Shown in pieces: positions 25,309 to 35,294 of a stretch of 62,131 nt of DNA (the stretch's first letter is position 1; each line of letters opens with the position of its first letter). Location: positions 1-62,131 of the forward strand of contig CAJXMD010000008.1 of NCBI GenBank assembly GCA_913056165.1, in the 5' to 3' direction. The notes under the pieces are model-generated. The model worked only from the letters and a program-made list of their open reading frames with translations, had not been told where the DNA came from and searched no databases. Source of the stretch: an uncultured Halieaceae bacterium. GTDB lineage: Bacteria > Pseudomonadota > Gammaproteobacteria > Pseudomonadales > Halieaceae. A program made the position numbers and the translations under genes.

Positions 25309-27097
25309 TGGTAAGATCTGTGGGTGCCCCGAGGCGTTCGATAGCATCAGTCACGTGACTATTGCCGGGATGTTTTGCAAGGGAAGTTCGCCAGATAGCC
25401 AGCGCTGCATCCTCTCTTCCAGAGGACCAAAGTGCTTCCCCCAAATGGGCAGCAACTTCTGGATCGGGGAATTTATCATAAGCTTGCTGTAACAGATCAA
25501 TTGCCTGATTCTCTCGGCCAAGTTTGAAGTACACCCACCCCAGACTATCTAATATCGCAGGCTCCCCCGGGGAGAGTGACAGAGCCTTTTCAATGAGTGC
25601 GGCAGCTTCTGCGTACCTCGTGGTATGGACCGTCAGCGTATAGCCCAAGGCATTGAGCGTTGTTGTGTTATTTTCATCCATGTCGAGAATGGCGCGCAGG
25701 TCGCGTTCCATTGCCTCGATGTTACCTCGTTGCTCCTCTGCCATAGCGCGCGCATAAAAAAGCGAAATCGAAGCCGGAAAACTTTCCAGCCCATCGGAGA
25801 GTACTGCCGTTGCGCCGTCAATGCGGTCGGCGCCCTGCAATAACTCTGCCTGCAGGAGGAACAGTGCCTCAGCTTGCGAAGGGCTCATTTGACGCGCCTT
25901 GTTGAAGCTGCCAGTCACGCTCGCTTCATCCCCGAGCTCAAGTGCTATGCGGCCTGCCCGACCCATCGCATCAAGAAATTCCCGACTCGGCCCAACCTGT
26001 TGGTAAGCAGCCATTGCTTTAGCTTGATCGCCTCGCTGCTCCGCCACTCGACCCAGGTAGTAGTGCGCTTCATCAGTGCGCTGCTCCAAAGCGAGTAATG
26101 ACTCGAGATTTTGCTCAGCGTCGGCAAATTGCTTCAGCTCCAAGTGGATCAGCGCAAGCGAGAAAAAGTAATCGCCGTTTCGAGGCGACAAGGCAATTAA
26201 GGTTTCGAATTCCTGCTCTGCCTGTTGCAACATTTTTTCACTGGCCAGCAGCCTGGCGTACTGCAGTCTCAATGGCTCATTGGCAGGATAATCGCTGACC
26301 GCCTGTTCAAGTCGTTCAAAGGGATCTTTGGCGCCAGTATCGAGTTTTACTTGGGTCCAAAGCACCAGGGCTCTATCATCGGAGGGGGCGAGTATCAGCA
26401 CGCGTTCAAGGTCACTAAGGCATTGTGCTAATCGACCTTGCTCTCGATGTAAAAAAGCAAGGGCGATTCCCACCTCTGAATTATCCGGCCAGTCGGCCGC
26501 CAGGGATTCGATCTCTGTCGCGAGTCGTTGTTTTTTAGCTGGTGCCATGTCTCGATAGGAGACGAGCAGTGCTGGGGCATTTATTTGAGCGCCGCGTTCC
26601 AGAGCTTGTCTGGCATACACAACAGCTTCTTCAATCCTGCCTAGTCTGATAAGTAGCGCCATCGAGGTCGCAGAAGCCGCAGCATCTGTCGGGTCTTGCT
26701 CAGCGAGCCTGAGTGCTAGAGGCAGGGTAAGCTCTTCCTTTCGCCGAAATTCAGCGAGTCGCAGCGCCCGGCGTGTGAGGCCAGGATCCTCGAGGATTAA
26801 CGCTTGCTCTGCCAGTATGGAGAGCCCCTCGTCGAACTCCCGTTCACGTATCAGGAACTCAGCGGTCAGTAAGGGCAGGATGCTGTCCTGTGGGATGGGA
26901 GACTCGATCGTGGGAATGTCTGTCGACTGTTCCCCAGTCGTTGGCTGCTGGAGTTGGTTGTGAGGCTCCCCTGAATCGCTGATCGAGGATTCATCTGCTT
27001 GGCCAGAGGTCGCATCAGAGACGCTTGTGCAACTCTGAACAAGTAACAGGGGCAGCAGAAGCGCAATCAGTTTTTGCGTGCGTTGAAACAAAATCAT
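25301..27097 (-). CDS. TPR-repeat lipoprotein
   Basis: A 598-aa protein starting with a lipoprotein signal (MILFQRTQKLIALLLPLLLVQSC, given by residues 1-23; lipobox Cys23). An acidic/Gln-rich linker follows, then many tetratricopeptide repeats from about residue 75 to the end, with the clearest copies near the C-terminus (ALNALGYTLTVHTTRYAEAA-like and ILDSLGWVYFKLGRENQAI). Gammaproteobacteria commonly carry a TPR lipoprotein between hemA and lolB; it is thought to be an outer-membrane scaffold, with no defined partner. It is divergent from hemA and translationally coupled to lolB. Confidence 0.88.
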   Translation of the reverse strand: MILFQRTQKLIALLLPLLLVQSCTSVSDATSGQADESSISDSGEPHNQLQQPTTGEQSTDIPTIESPIPQDSILPLLTAEFLIREREFDEGLSILAEQALILEDPGLTRRALRLAEFRRKEELTLPLALRLAEQDPTDAAASATSMALLIRLGRIEEAVVYARQALERGAQINAPALLVSYRDMAPAKKQRLATEIESLAADWPDNSEVGIALAFLHREQGRLAQCLSDLERVLILAPSDDRALVLWTQVKLDTGAKDPFERLEQAVSDYPANEPLRLQYARLLASEKMLQQAEQEFETLIALSPRNGDYFFSLALIHLELKQFADAEQNLESLLALEQRTDEAHYYLGRVAEQRGDQAKAMAAYQQVGPSREFLDAMGRAGRIALELGDEASVTGSFNKARQMSPSQAEALFLLQAELLQGADRIDGATAVLSDGLESFPASISLFYARAMAEEQRGNIEAMERDLRAILDMDENNTTTLNALGYTLTVHTTRYAEAAALIEKALSLSPGEPAILDSLGWVYFKLGRENQAIDLLQQAYDKFPDPEVAAHLGEALWSSGREDAALAIWRTSLAKHPGNSHVTDAIERLGAPTDLTND

Positions 27098-27168
27098 GGG
27101 CGAGATGATGACATAGTGCCACCCTGAAACCTATGAAAAATGCGGGTTAGGCGCAGATGGTTGCTTCT

Positions 27169-27177
27169 TGGTATGAT
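27169..27177 (+). promoter_or_regulatory. Extended -10 promoter of the hemA operon
   Basis: TGG-TATGAT (27169-27177) is an extended -10 element with five of six -10 matches. The -35 region is poor (about 27149-27154), as expected for extended -10 promoters. The predicted transcript start, about 27184, lies downstream of the first in-frame start codons and upstream of TTG 27209, which decides the hemA start. Confidence 0.5.
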
Positions 27178-27208
27178 CGGCGCTTCAGAGTTTGCTGGGC
27201 ACGGGCTT

Positions 27209-28528
27209 TTGTTACACGATTTAATCGCCATCGGAATCAACCATGATTCGGCGTCTATCCAGACCCGTGAGAGGGTAGCCTTTGCCCCAGAGGATATTCC
27301 CCGGGCGTTGCAGGACTTAATTGCAGCGACGCCCCTAGATGAGGCAGTCATACTCTCTACTTGTAACCGCACTGAAATCTACGGCGTAATGTCCTCTGTC
27401 GCCGATCCTGTTGTTGCCAGCGATACGCTGATCACTTGGATTTCAGCGTTTCACGGCCTTGGGGAGGAGGCGCTGTCGACCTGCACCTATCGCCATCACG
27501 GGGCTCAGGCGGCCACCCACTTAGTGAGAGTTGCTGCCGGACTGAATTCGATGGTGCTTGGGGAGCCCCAGATTTTTGGGCAGCTAAAATCCGCTTTTGC
27601 GGTAGCTGAGGAATCCGGTGCGGTTGGAAGTCGCTTTGCCAGTATTTTCCCTGGGGCCTTTCGTATCGCCAAGAAGGTTCGGACCGACACCGCCATTGGT
27701 GAGAACCCGGTGTCTGTGGCCTACGCATCGGTAGATCTCGCGGGCCATATTTTCTCCGATTTGTCTCAGCGCACTGCGTTACTTCTCGGAGCAGGTGAAA
27801 CCATAGAATTGGTCGCTCGCCATTTGTGCGACGCGAAACTCGGCAAGCTCATGATTGCTAACCGGACCCTTGCGCGGGCACAGGAAATGGCAGAGGAGTT
27901 TGATGCAGCGGCGATCATGCTCGCTGATGTGCCGGACAGGCTTGCCGAGGCCGACATTGTTATCAGTGCAACGGCCAGTCAGTTGCCGGTATTGGGTAAA
28001 GGTGCAGTCGAGAGCGCTATTCGCAAACGACATTATCGCCCCATGTTAATGGTCGATTTAGCTGTCCCCAGGGATATTGAACCAGAGGTATCTGAAATAT
28101 CCGACGTGTACTTATATTCTGTTGACGACCTGCGGGAAGTGATCGAGGAAAATTTACGATTGCGGGCCTCTGAGGCGAGCAAGGCTGACGGCATCGTTAC
28201 CAACGGTATTGGACAGCTTGAGGAGGATTTGCGGGGTAGGCAGTCAGCTGATGTAGTCAAGAAGTATCGCGAATCGGCGCTCTCCATCCAGCAAATTGAA
28301 TTGGATCGTGCCTTGAAAGCCCTCGAACGCGGAGAAGCTGGCGTTGATGTGCTCCGTAGACTGGCTCGAGACTTAACTAATAAGCTCATCCATGCACCGA
28401 CCGCGGGATTACGGCAGCTGGCTCGCTCAGGTGACGACGGCCGGGTTGATCAGGCGAAGGCTCTACTTGGTCTCGATATAAATGCGGATCCGCAAATAGG
28501 CGACGACGACAAGCCAACGTTGCAGTGA
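27209..28528 (+). CDS. hemA: Glutamyl-tRNA reductase
   Basis: This enzyme makes glutamate-1-semialdehyde from Glu-tRNA, the first committed step of tetrapyrrole synthesis. Family landmarks are [17 protein letters not shown] at the N-terminus, the catalytic Cys in [23 protein letters not shown], the NADPH domain [16 protein letters not shown], and a C-terminal dimerisation domain. The open frame begins at 27140, but that leader (MRVRRRWLLLG...) is not family-like and includes the promoter, so TTG 27209 (439 aa) is the likely start; no strong ribosome-binding site precedes it. It heads the hemA-prfA-prmC-moeB operon and its stop overlaps the prfA GTG. Confidence 0.93.
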   Translation: MLHDLIAIGINHDSASIQTRERVAFAPEDIPRALQDLIAATPLDEAVILSTCNRTEIYGVMSSVADPVVASDTLITWISAFHGLGEEALSTCTYRHHGAQAATHLVRVAAGLNSMVLGEPQIFGQLKSAFAVAEESGAVGSRFASIFPGAFRIAKKVRTDTAIGENPVSVAYASVDLAGHIFSDLSQRTALLLGAGETIELVARHLCDAKLGKLMIANRTLARAQEMAEEFDAAAIMLADVPDRLAEADIVISATASQLPVLGKGAVESAIRKRHYRPMLMVDLAVPRDIEPEVSEISDVYLYSVDDLREVIEENLRLRASEASKADGIVTNGIGQLEEDLRGRQSADVVKKYRESALSIQQIELDRALKALERGEAGVDVLRRLARDLTNKLIHAPTAGLRQLARSGDDGRVDQAKALLGLDINADPQIGDDDKPTLQ

Positions 28529-29613
28529 AAGATACTCTCAAGTCCAAACTGGATAGCCTCACAGATCGCCATGAGGAGGTCGCCGCCTTATTGGGTGATG
28601 CAGACACGCTGGCTGATCAGGATAAGTTTCGGGAGCTCTCCAAAGAGTATGCCCAGCTCGATGAGGTTGTGAAGACGTACACCCAGTGGACCGCAGCTAC
28701 TGAGGACAGGGCGACAGCACAGGAAATGCTTGCCGACTCCGATCCCGATGTGCGCGAACTCGCGGCTGATGAGTTGAATGATGCCGAGGAGCGCGCCGGA
28801 CGGCTCGAGTCAGAGCTGCAGATATTGCTACTACCCCGTGATCCGCGAGATGCCAACAACGTTTATCTGGAAATTAGGGCTGGTACTGGCGGTGATGAAG
28901 CCGCTATTTTCTCCGGTGACCTTTTCCGGATGTACAGTCGTTATGCCGAGGCTAACAAGTGGCGCCTTGAGGTCGTTTCAGAGCGCCAGGGCGAGCACGG
29001 TGGATTCAAGGAAATCATCACTCGCATAGAGGGTCAGGATGTCTATGGCCATCTCAAGTTTGAATCCGGGGCACATCGGGTTCAGCGCGTGCCCGAGACA
29101 GAGTCACAGGGCAGGATACATACATCGGCTTGTACCGTTGCCGTCATGGCGGAGCCTGACGAGGTTGCAGAAATCGACATTCGCAAAGAAGACTTGCGCA
29201 TTGATACCTTTCGCTCATCAGGTGCGGGAGGACAGCATGTCAATACCACGGACTCTGCTGTCCGAATTACCCATTTGCCTACGGGAATCGTTGTCGAGTG
29301 CCAGGATGAGCGATCCCAACACAAAAATAGAGCGAGAGCGATGTCGCTACTGCAGGCTCGGTTGCTCACCGCGGCTGAAGACAAAGCAGCGAGTGAGCAG
29401 GCAGCCGAGCGGCGGAATCTCGTGGGTAGTGGTGACCGGTCAGAGCGGATCCGTACCTACAACTTTCCCCAGGGGCGCGTCACGGATCATCGGATAAATC
29501 TCACCCTGTACAAGTTGGATGAGGTCATCCAAGGTGACCTTGATGCTCTCATCAAACCGCTTCGGACCGAGCACCAAGCTGATCTACTGGCGGCGATGAG
29601 CGCTGATTCATGA
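28525..29613 (+). CDS. prfA: Peptide chain release factor 1
   Basis: A 362-aa RF1 that terminates translation at UAA and UAG. The GGQ motif is at 235-237 ([14 protein letters not shown]). The codon-recognition PxT tripeptide is PET at 190-192 ([20 protein letters not shown]). PAT is usual in E. coli, while PET also occurs in other bacterial RF1 proteins, so this is not an anomaly. The start is GTG, sharing bases with the hemA stop (GTGA). Its Gln in GGQ is the substrate of PrmC, encoded next. Confidence 0.97.
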   Translation: MKDTLKSKLDSLTDRHEEVAALLGDADTLADQDKFRELSKEYAQLDEVVKTYTQWTAATEDRATAQEMLADSDPDVRELAADELNDAEERAGRLESELQILLLPRDPRDANNVYLEIRAGTGGDEAAIFSGDLFRMYSRYAEANKWRLEVVSERQGEHGGFKEIITRIEGQDVYGHLKFESGAHRVQRVPETESQGRIHTSACTVAVMAEPDEVAEIDIRKEDLRIDTFRSSGAGGQHVNTTDSAVRITHLPTGIVVECQDERSQHKNRARAMSLLQARLLTAAEDKAASEQAAERRNLVGSGDRSERIRTYNFPQGRVTDHRINLTLYKLDEVIQGDLDALIKPLRTEHQADLLAAMSADS

Positions 29614-30428
29614 TCACCATCCGGAGTCTGATTGATTCAGCGCAGATTCCGATCCATGAGGCAGAGCAACTTGTCCTTGGTTTGCTCAATCGAGATCGCA
29701 CTTGGTTGTTTACCCATGGGGCGGAGGTGTCTGCGGGTGATAGCTTGCCGATGATTCGTGAAGCCATTGCTCGGCGGTGCACGGGCGAGCCTCTAGCCTA
29801 CATACTGGGCTCTCGTTCCTTTTGGAATCTGGAATTGAAGGTAACTCCCGCGGTGCTGATCCCAAGACCCGACACTGAGCTGCTCGTCGAGTGGGCTGTC
29901 GAGTGCGTGGTGAGAGATCAGTTAGCGAGCTGTGCGGATTTGGGGACAGGAAGCGGCGCCGTGGCGCTCGCTATAAAAAGCGAGGTCCCTCACTGTGCGG
30001 TGACCGGAGTCGACCGCTCAAGAGCTGCTCTTGAGGTCGCCCAATACAATTCAATCGCCTGTAATTTGACCGTGGAGTGGCTCCAAAGCGACTGGTTTGG
30101 CAGTCTGGAGGGCAGGCTATGGCCCTTGCTCGTCGGAAACCCGCCTTACATTGCTGACAGTGATCCCCACCTTAAGCGGGGGGATTTGCCGGCCGAGCCA
30201 ACAGAGGCCCTGGTCGCGGGTCCCGACGGATATCGTGATCTCAGGCATCTGATTGCCACCGCCCCACGGTTTTTGACCGCGGGTGGGTATTTGCTTTTGG
30301 AGCACGGTTGGAATCAGGGCGCTGAAGTCAGGGAGTTATTTGCGCGTGCAGGCTTTGGTGGCGTAGCTACCCGACGTGACTTAGGGGGGCACGAGCGGGT
30401 CACAGGGGGTTATAAGGGCGATGGATAA
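29610..30428 (+). CDS. prmC: Release factor glutamine methyltransferase
   Basis: A 272-aa SAM-dependent methyltransferase modifying the GGQ glutamine of release factors. The SAM motif I is [13 protein letters not shown] (about 110-122) and the catalytic NPPY is at 177-180. The N-terminal helical domain that contacts the release factor is present. Its ATG overlaps the prfA stop (ATGA) and its end overlaps moeB by 8 bp, a typical translationally coupled layout. Confidence 0.96.
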   Translation: MITIRSLIDSAQIPIHEAEQLVLGLLNRDRTWLFTHGAEVSAGDSLPMIREAIARRCTGEPLAYILGSRSFWNLELKVTPAVLIPRPDTELLVEWAVECVVRDQLASCADLGTGSGAVALAIKSEVPHCAVTGVDRSRAALEVAQYNSIACNLTVEWLQSDWFGSLEGRLWPLLVGNPPYIADSDPHLKRGDLPAEPTEALVAGPDGYRDLRHLIATAPRFLTAGGYLLLEHGWNQGAEVRELFARAGFGGVATRRDLGGHERVTGGYKGDG

Positions 30429-31167
30429 TCCCTCCTTGGAACGTTATTCCCGTCAGATTCTAGTGCCGGGCTTCGATCTTGAGGCTCAGGAGCGCCTGGA
30501 GCGATCCCGTATTGTTTTGGTGGGCTGTGGCGGGCTGGGAGTGCCTCTGGCCCTGTATCTGGTTGGCATGGGGATCGGTGAAATAACCGTGGTTGATCAT
30601 GATCGAATTGAGGCGAGTAATCTTCCCAGACAGGTGGCCTACACCGAGACAGATATTGGTTTGTTAAAAGTTGAGGTGCTGGCTGAGCGATTACGCGCAA
30701 TGAATTCTCAAGTTAAGGTTTTCTCAGAGACTGGTCTCTTTGACACGGATAGCGGCGGTGATTTAGTGGCAGGTAAGGATTTGGTGGTAGACGCTACCGA
30801 TAATCATGAGGCCCGACTGGCGATAGACGTGGTCAGCCGGAAGGCGGGGCTCCCCTGGGTCATGGCCTCGGCCGTGCAAATGGCAGGTCAGATAGTCGCT
30901 TTTTCTAAAGAGAGGGAAGAGGGCTGCTATCACTGCTTGGCACCCGGTATCGATCGAGAATTGGTGGGAGCCTGTGCTCGTTTGGGCGTTTTAAGTCCTG
31001 TGGTGGGAGCGGTGGCAATGGAACAAGCACTCAAGATTATCGCCATTCTCACCGACATAATTCCGGCGCGGTGGGGTAGTCTCGATGTTATTGATTATCG
31101 CAATAATGAGCGACGTACATTACAGCTTACGAGGCGTTCTGATTGTCCGAATTGCTCGATGAGCTAG
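30421..31167 (+). CDS. moeB: MoeB/ThiF-family adenylyltransferase (HesA/MoeB/ThiF)
   Basis: A 248-aa E1-like enzyme that adenylates the C-terminal Gly-Gly of MoaD (molybdopterin synthase small subunit) or ThiS. Seen are the nucleotide-binding GCGGLGVPLALYLVGMGIG (about 35-53), the Arg/Asp-containing VDHDRIEASNLPRQ (about 58-72), VDATDNHEAR (about 120), and two zinc CxxC pairs (CYHC about 168; CPNC near the C-terminus). There is no rhodanese domain. Placement after prmC is conserved in E. coli relatives and Pseudomonas. Whether MoaD, ThiS or both are partners is not decided here. Confidence 0.9.
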   Translation: MDNPSLERYSRQILVPGFDLEAQERLERSRIVLVGCGGLGVPLALYLVGMGIGEITVVDHDRIEASNLPRQVAYTETDIGLLKVEVLAERLRAMNSQVKVFSETGLFDTDSGGDLVAGKDLVVDATDNHEARLAIDVVSRKAGLPWVMASAVQMAGQIVAFSKEREEGCYHCLAPGIDRELVGACARLGVLSPVVGAVAMEQALKIIAILTDIIPARWGSLDVIDYRNNERRTLQLTRRSDCPNCSMS

Positions 31168-32557
31168 ATGGTGTAAACGCGAGCTCGGTATCTGGAAGGG
31201 TCCTGAGCAATAATCGCACTCTGATGGCGATAAGCGCTGCGCACACGGATATCCCAGCGATCGTGGCGTACCAGAAGCCGGCAGCACCATCACTTGGGGT
31301 TGAAGCCAGCTCCAGACCAAAAAGCCATCCCAATGGCAATGCGATCAGCCAGTATGAGATCACCATCGCGATGAAGGGATACTTGGTTTCCTTGAAGGCC
31401 CGCAAAGTAAACGATCCTACGATCTGTGCAGCATCAATAAGAATGAAAAATGCGGACAGTTTTATAAGTCGGGTTGCTACAGGGCGTATCTCTTCGGAAT
31501 CGGTGTAAAGGGCAATGATTGCCTCGGGAAAGCTGAGAAGAAGCAGGGTCGTCAGGGTGCCCATCAGAGCTGAAACCAATACACCAACCAACAACGCGCG
31601 GTGTACTCCTTCGGTCCAACCGGCACCAATAGCATGGCCCATTCGCGTGGACATTGCTGTACCGATGGCCAGCATGGGAATGTAAAACAGATCCCAGATA
31701 TTGAACGCTATTTGGTGTGAGGCAATAGCAGTGTCGCCCCATGTGGCGACAAGGAGAGCAATCAGACTGAACACGCCTACCTCAAGGAAAAAGGTCAGGC
31801 CCATCGGCATACCAATAGTGAGGATCTCTCTGATGATCAACCAGTTTGGTGAGACAGGTGCCCACTCGGGCAAATAAGGTCGGATGCGTTTACTGATCGC
31901 GATATAACCTACCATCATGACCACGCTAAGCCACATGGAGATGGCGGTGGCAATTCCGCAGCCTTTTGCTCCTAATTCCGGGGCTCCCCATTCACCAAAA
32001 ATAAAGGCGTAGTTCAAGGGAATATTCAGGAAAAACCCGATGGCCGCCGCCACCGCAAATGGTTGCGTGACCCCGAGGCCTTGGGTGTGATATCTGAGAG
32101 CCTGAAAAATTGCTGTTGCTGGCAGTCCAAGCGCAACCATTTGGGTATATTCCAGCGCCAGCTTCTTTGTGGTGCTCTCGAGTCCCAAGAGATCCATTAC
32201 CGGACCGGAAAACCACGCCGCCGGACTTAAAACAAGCCCGAGAAAAACAGCTAACCATAGAGATTGAGGCAGGGAGTCTTGAATTTTCTTGATCCGTCCC
32301 GCCCCATAGTCTTGAGCAACGATTGTTGCGGTTGCAAATATGGTACCGAGAATGAGTAAGTAAATCGGAAGCCAGATGTTGAAGCCCACGGCGATAGCGG
32401 CAAGATCTTGCTCGCCATACCGGGCCGCCATCACGGTGTCGACCACGCCGGTGCCCATTTGAGCGCTTTGCGCAATCAGCAAGGGAATAGCAATGCGTGA
32501 GAGATGCCCTAGCTCCTCTACAAAACTGTCCCATGTAATGGTTTTACCTGATTTCAC
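31127..32557 (-). CDS. MATE-family multidrug/Na+ efflux transporter (NorM-like)
   Basis: A 476-aa inner-membrane protein with about 12 hydrophobic segments in two homologous halves. The first helix region has IPLLIAQSAQMGTGVVDTVMAARYG, the classic MATE opening; the second half has IGMPMGLTFFLEVGVFSLIALLVA. The likely start is GTG at 32557. It probably exports cationic drugs or metabolites using Na+ or H+. The 3' end overlaps the convergent moeB gene by 41 bp. The C-terminus is Ser/Asn-rich. Confidence 0.9.
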   Translation of the reverse strand: MKSGKTITWDSFVEELGHLSRIAIPLLIAQSAQMGTGVVDTVMAARYGEQDLAAIAVGFNIWLPIYLLILGTIFATATIVAQDYGAGRIKKIQDSLPQSLWLAVFLGLVLSPAAWFSGPVMDLLGLESTTKKLALEYTQMVALGLPATAIFQALRYHTQGLGVTQPFAVAAAIGFFLNIPLNYAFIFGEWGAPELGAKGCGIATAISMWLSVVMMVGYIAISKRIRPYLPEWAPVSPNWLIIREILTIGMPMGLTFFLEVGVFSLIALLVATWGDTAIASHQIAFNIWDLFYIPMLAIGTAMSTRMGHAIGAGWTEGVHRALLVGVLVSALMGTLTTLLLLSFPEAIIALYTDSEEIRPVATRLIKLSAFFILIDAAQIVGSFTLRAFKETKYPFIAMVISYWLIALPLGWLFGLELASTPSDGAAGFWYATIAGISVCAALIAIRVRLLLRTLPDTELAFTPSSSSSNSDNQNAS

Positions 32558-32629
32558 AGTATCTTTGTTTGCTCATTCGGGGACGATATTGCGTGCTCGC
32601 TCTTGTGCTAGACTCGCCCCTGCTTCCTG

Positions 32630-33877
32630 TTGATCGGATTAGAACTCTTGACTGATATAAGTGCCACTCAGCCCTCTGCTGAGCGCGATACCCAAGACCC
32701 GGAGGGCGGATCCCCGGCGGGCAAAACGCCGTTCCACGCCCTCGATCTCGAGTCTAGTCTGATGCGTGGAATTGAAGACTTGGGCTTTGAGCACTGTTCG
32801 CCCATTCAGGCGCAAATTTTACCCTATACCCTTGAGGGGCACGATGCTATCGGGAAAGCCCAGACGGGTACAGGAAAAACTGCGGCGTTTCTTATCACTA
32901 TCTTTAACGACCTGCTGTGTAACCCAGTCGACAGTGAGCGCTTTTTGGCGGAACCCAGGGCGGTAATCATCGCACCCACGCGTGAATTGGTGATGCAGAT
33001 CGCGGCAGATGCCTATGACCTCGGTCGTCATACCGGGTTGGAAACAGCCACGCTCATAGGGGGTGAGGACTATCAAAAACAATTGCAGAAAATTCAGTCT
33101 GGGGTCGTAGATCTGGTAGTAGCAACGCCGGGACGGTTGATCGATTTTATGCAAAGGCGGGACCTCTTTTTGGATCGCGTCGAAACGCTTGTGCTGGACG
33201 AGGCAGATCGTATGCTGGACATGGGCTTCATTCCACAAGTGAAGCGTATTGTAAGAGCGACACCCCGTAAGGAGGATCGACAAACGCTGCTGTTCTCCGC
33301 CACGTTTACCCAAGACATCATCAATCTGGCCCAGCAGTGGACGTTTGAGCCCATTACCGTGGAAATTGAACCCGAACGTGTGGCCACTGCTACTGTCGAT
33401 CAACGGGTCTATCTTGTTTCCAGTGATGAGCGATTGCGCGTACTGTTAAACGTACTCCGATCGCCGGATGCGGTATCCACGATCGTTTTTGCGAATCGAC
33501 GTGATCAGGTTCGTTCCCTATATGAAAAATTGCGTAAAGCTGGAATTTCCTGCGGGATTCTCTCGGGTGAAATAACCCAACAACGTCGAACCAAAACCTT
33601 AGCCAACTTCAAGGATGGAAAGATAGCGGTTCTGGTTGCGACCGATGTTGCCGGGCGGGGTATTCACGTCGACGGAGTGAGTCATGTTGTCAATTACAAT
33701 CTCCCCGAAGACCCTGAGGATTATGTGCATCGAATAGGAAGAACCGGGCGGGCAGGTGCCACCGGTGTATCGATCAGCTTCGCTAGTGAGGACGATGCTT
33801 TCCTTCTGCCAGATATCGAAACTCTGTTGGGTGAGCGCTTAAAGTGTGTCGCCCCGCCAGAAGAATTGATGGATTGA
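32630..33877 (+). CDS. rhlB: DEAD-box ATP-dependent RNA helicase, RhlB-like
   Basis: An approximately 415-aa helicase core with all motifs: Q motif ([12 protein letters not shown]), I (AQTGTGKT), Ia ([10 protein letters not shown]), GG, Ib (TPGR), II (DEAD), III (SAT), IV ([11 protein letters not shown]), V ([11 protein letters not shown]), VI ([10 protein letters not shown]). The long basic tail of E. coli RhlB is absent, as in several Pseudomonas RhlB-like proteins. The start is uncertain: TTG 32630 opens the frame, while TTG 32648 would give a more natural MTDIS start. An extended -10-like TGC-TAGACT lies around 32607-32615. It is convergent with cysZ. Confidence 0.88.
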   Translation: MIGLELLTDISATQPSAERDTQDPEGGSPAGKTPFHALDLESSLMRGIEDLGFEHCSPIQAQILPYTLEGHDAIGKAQTGTGKTAAFLITIFNDLLCNPVDSERFLAEPRAVIIAPTRELVMQIAADAYDLGRHTGLETATLIGGEDYQKQLQKIQSGVVDLVVATPGRLIDFMQRRDLFLDRVETLVLDEADRMLDMGFIPQVKRIVRATPRKEDRQTLLFSATFTQDIINLAQQWTFEPITVEIEPERVATATVDQRVYLVSSDERLRVLLNVLRSPDAVSTIVFANRRDQVRSLYEKLRKAGISCGILSGEITQQRRTKTLANFKDGKIAVLVATDVAGRGIHVDGVSHVVNYNLPEDPEDYVHRIGRTGRAGATGVSISFASEDDAFLLPDIETLLGERLKCVAPPEELMD

Positions 33878-33894
33878 ATTCCCGCACGAGCCGG

Positions 33895-34632
33895 TCACTG
33901 CCTGGCTCTGAATTCCTCACACCAAAATAAGGTTGCGCCAATTACTGCCGCGGGGATCACCACCAGGTTGAGCAGCGGCACGCCGGTAACGAAGGCCACC
34001 ATGCCGCCAAACCCAAGGCTGCTTAGTCGTCGTGATGCGCAGGCAGATTTTACTTCGCGAAAAGGCAATCGGTGGTTGTCCATCGGGTAATCAAGGAACT
34101 GTAAACTCATCATCCATGCTCCGAGTAAGAACCAGAGCAACGGTGCTGCAGCTTGAGCTCCGGGTATCAGAGAAATAATGAAAACGGCGAAAGCAAGTGG
34201 AATGTAATAAGCGATTTTTCGAAGCTCTCTGAAAATACCACGCGGGATTTCCAAAAGCGCTACGCCAATGTTTTCAAGGCCAGCAAGCGCCTTCCCGGTA
34301 TGCCGCTCTTCTACTTTCTCAGCCAGAAGTGCATGAAATGGCGAAGTCAGGAGCAGCACCACCAAGGTGGAAATATAGCCCGTGACCAGAGTGCCTGTCA
34401 GCCATAGCAAAGGCGCGACTATCCAGGTGATAAAGCTCAGCCAGTCGGGCAGAGCCTCCTCAGTAACCGTGACGAGGTCAGTAATGTAGGCATATGCGGC
34501 ACCGCCAAGTAATAGAAAAAATCCAATGTTCGCCAAAAGGGGTAGAATAACGAAGGGCCAAATGCCGGGCTGGGAGAGCATGGCAAGGCCTCGGAAGAAG
34601 TACCCTGCGCCGGTAATAAAATTGCCTTGCAT
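33895..34632 (-). CDS. cysZ: Sulfate permease CysZ/EI24-family membrane protein
   Basis: A 245-aa integral membrane protein with about four to six hydrophobic helices. CysZ-like signatures are GAGYFFRGLAMLSQPGIWPFVILPLLANI at the N-terminus (spread over residues 7-35) and, near the end, FLDYPMDNHRLPFREVK and GFGGMVAFVTGVPLLNLVVIP. CysZ mediates sulfate uptake for cysteine synthesis in E. coli. GGAGG precedes the ATG by 9 bases. No other cys genes are in view, so substrate assignment follows the family. Confidence 0.87.
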   Translation of the reverse strand: MQGNFITGAGYFFRGLAMLSQPGIWPFVILPLLANIGFFLLLGGAAYAYITDLVTVTEEALPDWLSFITWIVAPLLWLTGTLVTGYISTLVVLLLTSPFHALLAEKVEERHTGKALAGLENIGVALLEIPRGIFRELRKIAYYIPLAFAVFIISLIPGAQAAAPLLWFLLGAWMMSLQFLDYPMDNHRLPFREVKSACASRRLSSLGFGGMVAFVTGVPLLNLVVIPAAVIGATLFWCEEFRARQ

Positions 34633-34696
34633 GAACTGGATCCTCCGTGATCTTAGCGTGAGTATATCGCCTTAACGGAAATAGTAGAGAGTTCAG

Positions 34697-35293
34697 ATGT
34701 CGGAAAAGGACCTTTTTTTGGAGGAGATGTCTGGCGTCAAGCCTCTGCAGCGGGAGCCAAGAGAGCGTCTCATCAGGCAGTCGGCTGAAGGTAATGTGGA
34801 ATTGCGTCGGCAGGCGGCGACAGAACCTCTGCATGAAAAGATAAATCCGTTACTCGATGAGGGCGTTGACCCCCTTGATGCTTGGTATGTGTTGGACTTC
34901 AAGCGCCCCGGCATACAGCATGGAGTGTACAAAAAGCTGCGCATGGGACGTTATGACATCGATGCACGGCTGGATCTTCACCGTATGACGGTAAAGCAGG
35001 CCAGAGAAGAGGTTAAGCAATTTATTGACGAAGCTGGCAAGCTGGGACTACGCACGCTCCTCATCCTCCATGGCAAGGGTCAGCGCAAAGTAGAGCAAGA
35101 AAACACAGCTGTTTTGAAAGGCTACGTGAATCACTGGTTACAGCAGCTGGAGATGGTTCAGGCCTTTCATTCAGCGCAACCGGTTCATGGCGGAACCGGC
35201 GCTGTCTATGTGCTTTTAAGGAAAAGCGCAGATAAAAAACGAGAAAACCGTGAGCGCTTTTTGAAAGGACGCGTGCCTTACGACGCGCGCTAA
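34697..35293 (+). CDS. smrA: Smr-domain protein SmrA (putative DNA/RNA endonuclease)
   Basis: A 198-aa protein. The N-terminal half is charged and disordered-looking, followed by a segment containing FKRPGIQHGVYKKLRMG. The C-terminal Smr domain (about 95-180) has the hallmark LDLHRMTVKQAR, LLILHGKG (HGKG motif) and HGGTGAVYVLLRK. E. coli SmrA (YdaL) shows nicking activity on DNA; related Smr domains cleave RNA at stalled ribosomes. It ends 1 bp before the convergent gatB stop codon. Confidence 0.9.
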   Translation: MSEKDLFLEEMSGVKPLQREPRERLIRQSAEGNVELRRQAATEPLHEKINPLLDEGVDPLDAWYVLDFKRPGIQHGVYKKLRMGRYDIDARLDLHRMTVKQAREEVKQFIDEAGKLGLRTLLILHGKGQRKVEQENTAVLKGYVNHWLQQLEMVQAFHSAQPVHGGTGAVYVLLRKSADKKRENRERFLKGRVPYDAR

Positions 35294-35294
35294 C

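Noticed and set aside
29092-29100. PET instead of PAT in release factor 1 as a sign of altered stop-codon recognition
   Set aside because: The motif is PxT and PET is, to my knowledge, found in other bacterial RF1 proteins; GGQ and the rest are normal.
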